This document shows positions 10,088 through 18,767 of a stretch of DNA of 30,404 nucleotides, piece by piece. The stretch spans positions 1 through 30,404 of the forward strand of contig JAPEVC010000321.1 of NCBI GenBank assembly GCA_027946555.1, in the 5' to 3' direction. The notes below the pieces were generated by a model. The model was not told the DNA's origin. It searched no databases and saw only the letters and a list, made by a program, of their open reading frames with translations. Source of the stretch: Gnomoniopsis sp. IMI 355080. Its lineage: Eukaryota; Ascomycota; Sordariomycetes; Diaporthales; Gnomoniaceae. The position numbers were made by a program, and so were the translations under genes. How positions within the stretch are numbered: the stretch's first letter is position 1; each line of letters opens with the position of its first letter.

Positions 10088-11105
10088 TTTGCGAGGTCAA
10101 GTTGGAGATGGCTCGCAATAATTGATACCGCCTGCCGCTTCCCATGTAAGAGACCGCAGATCTGGCCCTGCTCACGGTACTGGACCACGTTTGGACGAGC
10201 AACGGAGTGTCCTCGTCAGCCTCCACGAACGAGCCGCCAGCTTCTTCGTCACGAAAGCGCCCAGCACCTGCATCACCATCTGGGTCCGGGATTTCATACA
10301 GGCAGTAGTCTAATACTTCCTGCTCAGACAAGTGAGTCAGGAATCGCCAAGCTACGATTTCGGCAGCGTTTGCCCTAGCTTCATTGATGGTCTTGTCCCT
10401 GGAGGCGGCGCCATAATGCCACTTGAGGGCCCTGGGATGGTGGTCAGCAAGCTGTGCGACTCGTTTAGATCTGCCTGTGCGCTGCACTGCTAGGGCCGGC
10501 ATGGAGAAATGCTCCCACAAAGATTGCCGAATGCGCGCAACATGCGCATATAGCCTGGGACACGCCCAGCTGGTATCAAACTCCCTCCGGTTGGATGGCA
10601 AGCTTGACAACCTCAAGCTATCGAAATGGACTGCCAATTTTGTGGGACCAGAGACGATACGTTGGGCTTCCAGCATATCCCTGGCATGGTAAAGCAAAAA
10701 TGTCGAGCTCAACACTTACAGCAAAGCATTAACAATGGCAGGATTGCGGCATGTATCACTAAGATGCTCAACGAGATGCAACAGGCCGTCACCAGCAGAT
10801 GTCGTCCTTAGTTGCTCAAAGGTTACCGGAAGGAATACAGTCTCGTTGAAATAGCTAACGTTGTTTGGTGGTTATGCGTCAGCCAACTAGTTGCTGCTGC
10901 TGCTGCTGCTGCTGCTTTTCAGCATCTGCGAGCCCCTGATTTATCATGCTTACATGGAAAGCTTCTTAATCAAGTCTCTGAACGAGTCGCGGTCCGCGAT
11001 ATCTGGCAAGCCTTGGAAGGTAACGTGGTGGCGGCCCACAGGCGATGGAGAACGAGGCGGATCGTTGGCGCCCGGAACAGGACGTGACTTGACACGCAGA
11101 GGCAT
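8163..11105 (-). CDS. TRP-like non-selective cation (calcium) channel, YVC1-related
   Basis: Seven exons on the minus strand: 11105-10954, 10854-10720, 10431-9494, 9438-9270, 9214-9188, 9129-8870 and 8818-8163, totalling 2337 bases and 778 residues. The splice phases close exactly. Six membrane helices are visible at about residues 327-349, 354-373, 389-408, 426-445, 464-486 and 537-558, with a pore segment (KIFYGSSYVGFD) between the last two. The following stretch (SNSFSRVISHAREEYL and YVLEASTSNRLTHFYPP) is strongly typical of fungal YVC1-like channels, which pass Ca2+ and other cations across the vacuolar or plasma membrane. The long cytosolic N-terminus carries 16 consecutive Asp at about 211-226. 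The C-terminal tail is Arg/Ser/Pro-rich and ends in a short helix. Exon 5 is only 27 nt. The intron at 10432-10719 could instead be a 39-nt intron (10681-10719), adding 83 residues. The start at 11105 is the nearest ATG that opens the Arg/Pro-rich N-terminus. Confidence 0.88.
10041..10088 (-). repeat. (GAT)16 microsatellite coding for poly-aspartate
   Basis: Sixteen perfect ATC units on the plus strand read as GAT on the coding strand and give an uninterrupted run of Asp in the N-terminal cytosolic domain of the channel. A Gly and further Asp/Glu follow. Perfect units suggest recent expansion and likely length variation between strains. Confidence 0.95.
10892..10915. repeat. (TGC)8 trinucleotide microsatellite in intron 1 of the channel gene
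   Basis: Eight perfect TGC units (GCA/CAG on the transcribed strand) lie inside the 99-nt first intron (10855-10953) of the channel gene, between its donor and its branch region. Length changes here would alter intron size without touching the protein. Confidence 0.9.
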
Positions 11106-11819
11106 GGCCAAAAGCTCAATATATATGGCTCGGATCAGAAGTCGAGGACTCGACGACACCAGAGACTGGCCAACTTATATGATGTTGACGATACGACACT
11201 GCAGGCATTGATTTCCAGGCTATCTTTAGCCCAAGACACACCCCGCAAACATGCCCAGCTTGTCATGTAAGGGGCCCCGAGGGGGGTGGTTTGACCCGCC
11301 AACCGGCCCGCGATAAAAATCAGCATTCTCAATGCGGTAAAGTAGAGTCAGAACGGAAACACAGCGGTCCCCTGTCTTAAATATCTTGGCCTCCAACGAC
11401 ATGCCATCGTGGACTTGCTCTCGCAGGGTGTTCGTATACTTCATACAAACCAATTCTTGGTCGCACGAGTATACCTTTGGCCTGCGAAATCTCGCTTGCT
11501 GCGCTGGTCATAGTGTGGCATGTCTTAGACCGGTTCGTGTCTCGTCGCAGCCTGCTTGTCGAAGGATGTGGAAGCAGGCCTTCCCGTCAGACTGCGCGGC
11601 GGTTTGTGCTAGATCCTCCGGCTTGTGCTGTTTATAAACGCACTTTTCAGCTCTCGAAGTGCTTATGCATAATAAGTTTGCCCATTTCACAGGATCGATC
11701 ACTGACGAATGACGAAATTTGAAGCCCCCAGCCGATGGGGAAGTTGAAACAAATTGTCCCTCTAGAATTGGTAGACATGGGGTTACACATGACAGGGACT
11801 GAGACTTGGAAGGTGCTCA

Positions 11820-12570
11820 GCCATGGTCGCGAAGTGGATCGCGCCTGACAACGAACCTGGACTGAACCCGACAGTCTTGCACATATAAGTTCTTCTCCTA
11901 CACGGTAAGTAAATGACCAACCTAAAGGCAGCATCTTACAAGTCTCTTTGCTAACTTATTATAGTATTTGGTTCATCTCCACGCCTCGAGGGCACATTTT
12001 GTTACTCTGCTGCAGCAATCTGCTGGATGTCCTGTGCGCCCGAGCCTACCTCCTAGATATTGCTTCACGGCATGCCTCTGTGGACCTGTGATTGCTTCAA
12101 ACTATCATGGCTTCCTTCAAAATATGATGAGACTCTTCAATTGGCTTGGTACTTATTTTGAGGTCAAACCACTTCGCTGTAAAGACCGACTAACAATGAA
12201 CGGTGTGTCCCACATAAACCACAGTATCAGTCCGTCAGACAATGTATCCGCGTTTCCGACATTCCGAGCTGGCGCTTTGCCGTCCTGGTTCTCATCATCA
12301 TGCTAGCGGCAGGCTTTGGCAAGGCCAGGTGTACCTGTGTTCGTCAGTCATAATGTTATAGTGCAATATGATACGGCCTATATCGTGTAGGTCCGACCGT
12401 AGCTTGTATTGATCTGTAGCTAACACTTCTGTTCTTCCTCTGCAGGTTCCTCGTTTTGCCACAGCTCGGCCTGTCCGACTTTGGACAATTCAAAACAACG
12501 TGCCAGCATAGGAGATCACAATGCAGGCTTCTAGATTGGCCAATTCCTGCCCAATACGGTCCCCTCTTTC
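11820..12570 (+). pseudogene. possible decayed or unannotated spliced gene
   Basis: Two canonical intron-like intervals sit 422 bases apart. In the exon between them, one frame near 12230-12320 encodes a hydrophobic, membrane-helix-like stretch (RFAVLVLIIMLAAGFGK). A frame shifted by one base then gives GVPVFVSHNVIVQYDTAYI up to the second donor, and joining across that intron continues in frame (FLVLPQLGLSDFGQF). The pieces look like protein but need a frame change between them and have no clear start, as expected of a relic. No family was recognised, and chance cannot be excluded. Confidence 0.22.
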
Positions 12571-13041
12571 AAAGGACCTCCAAGCACTAGGCCGTATATC
12601 AGCATAGTTTCGTTTCCATCAGATCCTAGCCACCTCTCTAGCATATGGCAGTCTGCATTCTTCCCAAAACACATTCTAATGAGTCATGTGGTGGTTGATG
12701 TAAAGAACCACCTCCCCAAACATACTCCTTCCCGGCGGTTGTACCTAGCGTAGCGGGGAATTTTTGGCATTGCGAGGTGCTCCAACGGGCGAGCACAGTC
12801 TCAGAGTGTCTCTGATTATAGCCCCAAAGTACACAAGGCGACGAAATCTCTCATTTCCCTGGCCTGATGAAATAGCTCCTCGCTTCGCGTGATGATGAGC
12901 TCCGTCTGGATTTTCACTGCCAAACACAGCTTCGAGCTCGGCACGAATGTCTTCTTAAATCGCCCAGGCAAGTCAGATACTCTTTTTTACCGTGGTTTTT
13001 TGAAATAGATCGCAGGCCTGCTTCTCTGCGGCGTGCGTGAA

Positions 13042-13059
13042 TACCTAGGTACCTAGGTA
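13042..13059. repeat. 18-bp perfect palindrome, TACCTAGGTACCTAGGTA
   Basis: The sequence equals its own reverse complement over 18 bases and consists of two overlapping TACCTAGGTA units. It lies about 400 bases upstream of the SDR start. A related inverted repeat occurs at 17570-17588. It could be a protein-binding site or a dispersed genomic motif. Confidence 0.8.
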
Positions 13060-13331
13060 CGTGGGAGCTGAGACTGCGTAGGCAATTCCGGTCTGTAGGT
13101 GGGGACAAGATGCTCTGCAGCCTTACAGAAATTCCCACCTCTGCCTCGTGCTTTCGTGGACAATAGCAGATATACAAAAATAATTATCACTCGAATTCAT
13201 TATTCCACTCGGAAAAGCAACTCTTCATGAAGCATGTAGTACAGTACCTTGTTAGGCAGACGTTGAGTCTCAGATGTCGTCATTACTACCGCAGAGGTCC
13301 TGACATCATTCCCACACGATGTTGGGCTGAA

Positions 13332-13337
13332 TATAAA
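13332..13337 (+). promoter_or_regulatory. TATA-like element upstream of the SDR gene
   Basis: TATAAA lies 130 bases before the SDR start codon, at a distance compatible with a core promoter and a short leader. The assignment rests on position and sequence only. Confidence 0.35.
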
Positions 13338-13466
13338 CTCTTCAATTCCTCTGGTTTTCGTTTTGGATATTCTTGACTTTGCAAATCGAGTTCTTATACC
13401 GTTTGAAGGGTACATTGCAAGATCAACGCCAGTAAGATCCACCTCATACATCCTCAAGACACCAAC

Positions 13467-14618
13467 ATGGCGCAAGTCATCACCGATATGCTTAATCCTT
13501 GGAGTGCGGACAAGATCCCAGATCTGAGTGACAAAGTAGCTGTCGTCACCGGAGGTAATGAGGGCATTGCGGCTGCCTTCTGCACGGAGCTTTTCAAGCA
13601 CAATGTCTCCAAGGTTATCATCGTATCCAACGATGCTGCTCGCCACAAGGACGCCGTCGCCCATTTCACCAAGGAATCCGGAAGGGACCTAGTCTCGAAT
13701 CAGGTCGTTTTTCACGAGGTAGACCTCGGTGACTACGACGCCGTGAAGAAGGTCGTCGAGCAGATCAAGAATGAGACCGACAGGATCGATATCCTTGATC
13801 TCAGTGCTGCCATGTAAGCCCGCTGTCTCCATGTCTGAAATTAAACTCAGGCTAACCATACCAGTGGAATGTATAAGACGGACGTTCCGGAGTCGACGAC
13901 GGATAAGTCACATGCCTTGGACCGTCACTTCGCAGTCAACAATGTCGGCCACGCCATCCTCGCCGATGGTCTACTCGAATTGGTGAAGAAGACAGGCAAG
14001 AAGACCGGCGACGCCAGAATTGTCGTCATGGCCTCCAATCTGCACTTCAGTGCCGACTCATCCGTGAAGTGGGAGTCCATCGAAGAGCTCAACACAGATC
14101 TCGGCCCCACACTTCAGTACAATCGGTCGAAGATGGGCAACGTCCTCTACGCTAAAAAGCTAGCGAGAATCTTCAAGCAGGAGGGCATCGATGACCAAGT
14201 CTTCGTCAATTCTATCCACCCGGGCGTCGTCAAGACCGCGCAGCAAGACGGTGCGCTCGAGACCTACACCGAAAAGGTCCAGGCGACCCTTGGTGATGGA
14301 ATAATCGGAAATGCAGCTGCTTCTGCTCTCGAAGGTGCTAATTACGCAGCGAGGGCACTGTTGATGAAAGACAGCCCGGCAGGTGCATTGAGCGCACTTT
14401 ATGCCGCTACGTCTCCAGAGGTCAAAGACAAGAAGCTTCAGGGAGAGTACATTGTACCAAATGGCACAGTCCAGACGGCGGATAAGAGAGCCCTGGATGA
14501 GAATTACCAAGACAAATTCTGGACGTTGTTGCAGGAGTGCATTTCGAAGGGCTACGGCAATGCTCAAGGCGCAGATCATCAGAAGGGGTCAACTGTTCGG
14601 GGGTCTTCGACGGTCTAG
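13467..14618 (+). CDS. short-chain dehydrogenase/reductase (SDR), NAD(P)-dependent
   Basis: Two exons, 13467-13813 and 13865-14618, encode 366 residues. The intron is 51 nt (GTAAGC donor, GCTAAC branch site, CCAG acceptor). SDRs reduce carbonyls or oxidise alcohols with NAD(P)(H). The cofactor-binding segment VAVVTGGNEGIA is at residues 24-35; its last position is Ala where the family has Gly. NNVG at 141-144 matches the NNAG motif. The active-site Ser is probably S173 (VVMASN), and the catalytic Tyr and Lys are Y201 and K205 (YNRSK). NSIHPGVVKT follows, as in the retinol dehydrogenase/WWOX-like fungal SDRs. There is no signal peptide, so a cytosolic location is likely. The substrate cannot be told from sequence. 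Its neighbours, a receptor and a GMC oxidoreductase, suggest a small-molecule oxidation context. Confidence 0.93.
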
Positions 14619-15049
14619 GGGATTTGGGTAATTGAATTAAAAAATTTGTAGCAGGAATCAATCGGTCCTCGAAGTAGCGTAGTCTCCGTAGACGTGAAAG
14701 TAACTGGTCGAACGTCCACGGTGCGCAGATTTGTGGGGCCGGAACAGATTTATCGAAAAGCCTAAAGAAACTAGTGGGAATACAAATGTGCAGTATCTAT
14801 AGCTTGGAAATCACACCGATTACAGAAGCATCTTGTCGATACACCACACCCTTATCTTCTGTTATGGAGGAACGCCTACTTTGTCGGAGTCGTGACACTT
14901 CAGGTAAGACGTCATCAAGAAATGTTCGCATTACGAGGATTTATATCCTCACACCGCTGCTGGTTCTTATGTCCATCCGCCTGGGAAACCCTGAGAGAAT
15001 TTGAAATGAGTTACTAGAAACATATCTTACTTCTTGTTACATCTGTCTA
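14619..15049. other. convergent intergenic region, nothing recognised
   Basis: The SDR and receptor genes converge here. The 431 bases are AT-richer than the flanking exons and should hold both 3' ends. The 76-codon frame at 14774-15004 has no recognisable features. Confidence 0.45.
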
Positions 15050-16323
15050 TTACACGTCCTGCTTAGGATGGATTTGCACAGTCCATTCCCTATCGACCTG
15101 AATGGCTTGTGGCCCTCGACCTGGATAAGGATTCAGCTCAACATCCGAACCATTGGGACTTCCTTTGCCACCTGCAGTGACCGTGTAAGTTGGATCGTCG
15201 TCGAGACGGTAGTGTTTCTTCGGTCCGGTTCCAAAAGTCCTGAGTGCACCAGACGATGCGTGACCTGAAAGCGCAGCACTTGATGCTGGTGGACCTCGAC
15301 GAATGTATTTGTGGTATATTGGACCAAGCATTGGCAAACTGACGCAGAGAATGCCCAGGTTCACTTCGAAGGCCGACAGGAAATCGGCATAGATCATGGT
15401 TCCGGTGAGGTTCGAGACCAAGTCGAGGCTGTTCATGGAAGCTATTCGTACCATGGATACAATCGTTGTGCTGTCGAGATGACGTTAGAACAGCCCATCA
15501 CAAGGTAAACAAAAAGCAAAGCAGGCAGACTTACATGACGCCAACACAGAACACACCCAGCAAAGACATCTTTGTGCCGGTCTTGATCTTCAAGGTCCAT
15601 ATAGTATGCACAGGTAGCGCGAGGATGGCAACGTCGGTGATGGCGTTGAAGGCGCCAATGGCGATGAATGAAGCCTTTTGGTTACCGCATGTCCCCGGTA
15701 CGGTGGGATCATACGAAGTTGCGAAGGGCCGACAGATGAGGAAAATCTGCATGATATTTCCAATACTCCACATGAGAACCCATATCATGACAATTTTGGT
15801 GGCCCTCTTCATAATTTGGTTGACAAAGATCCTGTTGTAAAAGAAAAGGACGGATAATTTGATGGTCAAAGTTGAGGTAGCAAACACAAAGACATAAGCA
15901 ACGAGGATCTATCGTGACTGTAATTAGCGGAGATGCAAGAGTCTGGAATCAGAAGCGTGACTTACGCGCAGGATCATGAAAATATTCTGTTCGACTTCGG
16001 CCAGTGGGTAACCAACTCCAAGCTGAGAGTACATTCCCTGCATCACAAGCATACCAAAGCCTTGTGGCTGAAAAACTCCAAACGTTAGTTGGTACTTCCT
16101 TGACCCGAATAATTGACGCATGACAGGCTGAAAGAAATGGAAAGCGCACCAAAGCAGCCAGAATCAGATAATCATCCCATCCTAGCCCAACCCCGGATAT
16201 TTTCCGTGCTGTCACTCGGAGAGCAACGGCTATCCAGGTGAGAAACACAACAACACAGTCCACGACAAGATGTGCCTTGACGACTGGAAGTGTCGGAATC
16301 ACATCGTAGACAACGGTCGACAT
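15050..16323 (-). CDS. Pth11-like seven-transmembrane protein (fungal rhodopsin-domain family)
   Basis: Four minus-strand exons, 16323-16150, 16067-15966, 15908-15535 and 15470-15050, add to 1071 bases and 356 residues with consistent phases. Hydrophobic helices occur throughout the first 270 residues. Typical family features: an early GLGWDDYLI, which follows helix 2 in this family; TSTLTIKLSVLFFYNRIF; a Cys within IFLICRPF paired with a Cys in VPGTCGNQ; and DFLSAFEVNLGILCVSLPML before the last helix. A hydrophilic tail of about 90 residues follows, rich in Gly, Pro and Ser. The family includes Pth11 of Magnaporthe, a plasma-membrane sensor of surface cues, but most members have unknown ligands. 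No CFEM domain is present. The first intron (16068-16149) uses a GTGCGC donor and is the least certain; the region after helix 2 is shorter than usual, so that junction may be misplaced. An upstream in-frame GTG was not taken as the start. Confidence 0.87.
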
Positions 16324-18767
16324 CTTGGGCAAACTCCAAGTTGACACGGGATGAGGAGAAGACCCAGTGCCACGTTCACAAGCATAATTCGGTAGCAGAG
16401 TTTAAAAAGACGACAGGTTATTTACCTGTGAACCCTCACATGTGATCCTTGCTTGACCTCATACCTTACGGCGCATTCCGTGTTGGAAGTGCTTCCGCTG
16501 CTTCTGGGGTCCATTTCGGCCGTGAGCTCCTGAAGAGGGGGCTCATATGTTGGACTAACCGAAGACGACTGCAAAGCTGTCTATCCATATAAGATATTGC
16601 CTATCTAGGAATCATGGTTGTCTGAGAATAGTCGCCCCTTTTGTGAACCTGGAGGGCCACGAGTATTCTTGCATCAGTATCCACCCTGGGCCTGGGCCCT
16701 TGGAGATGAAGAGCTTGCCCTTGTGGGCTGACTGGCGATGCGAGGGCAAAGAGCTACGAGATTCGATATTGTAATCATTTTCAACTTTTATTCTCTGAGG
16801 ATTCACGGTCACATATAGGTGGAGAACTCTCAATAAGAGATGTTAGTATTCACCAATGTAAAATCCTTTCCTGAATTTTTGAGAGTCTGAACGCACACGA
16901 CTTTGAGTGTCGATATCCATGTTGTTGCCCAAGCACATCACCCTTCGAATATTTCGAATTTTGCCCTTTCCAAGCAGAAAGGCATCCAATCGCTGATTTT
17001 CGCAATTGGTTGTGGACTTGCTATGGACCCACCTTTCGACGAACGAGCCGGCAGGTGGGCAACGGCTTGGAGACAGGCAACCTACGGAATGCAGCCATGC
17101 TGCTACCCGAGCTAGCTAGCGATCCACAAATTACCCGTAGAAGAAGAGCATTTCAGTCGCCCTCGCAAATCGGATAAAAGGTATACTAGCTGCAGGCTAA
17201 CACTGTATGGGGACAACACGCGAGCACCTGGTCCCCCTTTCCCTTCACTATGCCTCATATAGAAGCGCTGATTCATATATCTTCCGCGAATCTTATGATT
17301 GTCGAACGGGAAGACCTTTGGTCCCTTGAACGTCTACCAGCAACATGACTAGTGACATGCCGATCCTATTGTCCCGAACGAGGCTGAAAGCCTGAAACAA
17401 CCTCATTCACAAACAACTCCGATGGTAGATCAACCCACAAAGTTGAACGGGACTTTCGAACTAAGCATAAGTTTTGCGTTATCAGAGAGGTAGGACTTTG
17501 CATGTTCGGTTTAGCAGCGGGCAGGAGTCTGCAGCACTACATTTACACAATCTACTCTCAGTATGGTAGCTAGGTAAGTATTACCTAGGTACTCACATAT
17601 GGGAGTGAGGTAACTTGTCATATCTATAATGGAGATATACTTCCAAAACCGTGGTCTTGAACAATGCTTTGGAATGGATAAGTCGTAGCTTTCGTTTTTG
17701 ATGAAACCGTGACCAGCCCCGGACAATTAGCAAAGCCCATCACCCCGAAGCAGGAGATAGGTGTCACTCTGTATGGTTGGGCCGGAACGACGTACACGTA
17801 CTCTAGCGTCGGCTCTAGAAAATGCAATGCATTATACGAAAACTTGCGGAAGTCTAGACGATGCGCCAAGACCTCGGGACCTTTTTTTTTTGCAGCCTCC
17901 ACAAAAAACATACCAACAGGAGGTAATCCACTGAAGTTTGTACATATCTCGGGAAATGATCTACTGGACCCTTCATGATATACCTTTGCACACCTCACTT
18001 ATGCTCACATCAAACTGGGTGGATCTTGGGGCTAGTCGGATGCCATGCGTCTTTCTTGCAGCTTGATAGCACACTGATTTGGAGCTTAAGTTGCTTTGTA
18101 CTCCGGGTACCCCGAAAAGCAGGACCCGAATATCGACAGAAATACTCGATGACTCTAGAACTCGAGTCTACTAACGGGATATCTCAATTGAGGGCCCCGG
18201 CCACCAACCACGGGCCACTAATACATTCACAGAAGCCCTTTTAGGACCTCGCGTTATTACTTGTCAGTCAATCACTCATTTCGCCAGACCTTTGTGAATA
18301 AGTCTGTGGATGTATGGAATTTTGCAGGCATTATTCCCGGTGGACAGTACCCACAACATCGCGTAGGATTACGCATTGCAACTGCTTCCGAATGCGACCG
18401 TTGCCGAGGACCCTTACAGACGTTGAGGATCTCGTTCAGGAGGCACCGACCGTGGGGAGAAGATCTGCGGATCCACTTACGATGCAGCCCGACCTGTGCG
18501 TACCTCGCCGTGAACTAGCCGCACTGCTGCCCTTGTGAATGCGGTTTGTATCAGTTATCAGCGAGGCGATGATTCATGGCAATGTGTGCGTGGCAGTATG
18601 TAAGTAACGGCCTGTGCCGCAAGTCTGCATGAAGGACTTTTATATGCCTGGATTAGGTACCCAGAAAGTGAGGTAAGACTTTGACAAGAGCGCTTCAACG
18701 ACGACCCATTTCTAACCACATCTTTCTGCCCTTCTACCAACCTAGCAGCACATTTTCCATCATCATC
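16324..18767. other. 2.4-kb divergent gene-poor region
   Basis: This separates the divergent receptor and GMC oxidoreductase genes. No open frame has a recognisable domain. The 89-codon plus frame at 17709-17978 and the overlapping 124-codon minus frame at 17624-17998 have no supporting features. The region contains an inverted repeat at 17570-17588, and a TATATG motif with CT-rich sequence just upstream of the GMC gene. It may carry regulatory sequence for both flanking genes. Confidence 0.45.
17570..17588. repeat. inverted repeat CTAGGTAA-GTA-TTACCTAG
   Basis: Two perfect 8-base arms flank a 3-base spacer, followed directly by another GTAC. The arms share the CCTAGGTA core with the palindrome at 13042-13059, so the two sites appear to be one motif type dispersed between genes. 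Confidence 0.7.

Larger units (their letters stand above)
11106..13466. other. 2.4-kb gene-poor region with scattered splice-like signals
   Basis: This lies between the divergent starts of the channel and the SDR gene. No intact gene could be built. The plus strand at 11820-12570 contains two textbook intron-like intervals, 11905-11964 (GTAAGT, GCTAAC, TTATAG) and 12387-12445 (GTAGGT, CTAAC, CTGCAG), plus protein-like stretches in different frames. This could be a decayed gene or an unannotated transcript. The rest, including 12580-13030, shows nothing recognisable. Confidence 0.45.

Noticed and set aside
11968..12306. 112-codon plus-strand frame taken as a single gene
   Set aside because: It begins at TTG, lacks protein-like composition for most of its length, and a different frame is more protein-like near its end.
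13200..13664. 154-codon minus-strand frame
   Set aside because: Overlaps the start of the SDR gene antisense; the SDR motifs clearly mark the plus strand as coding.
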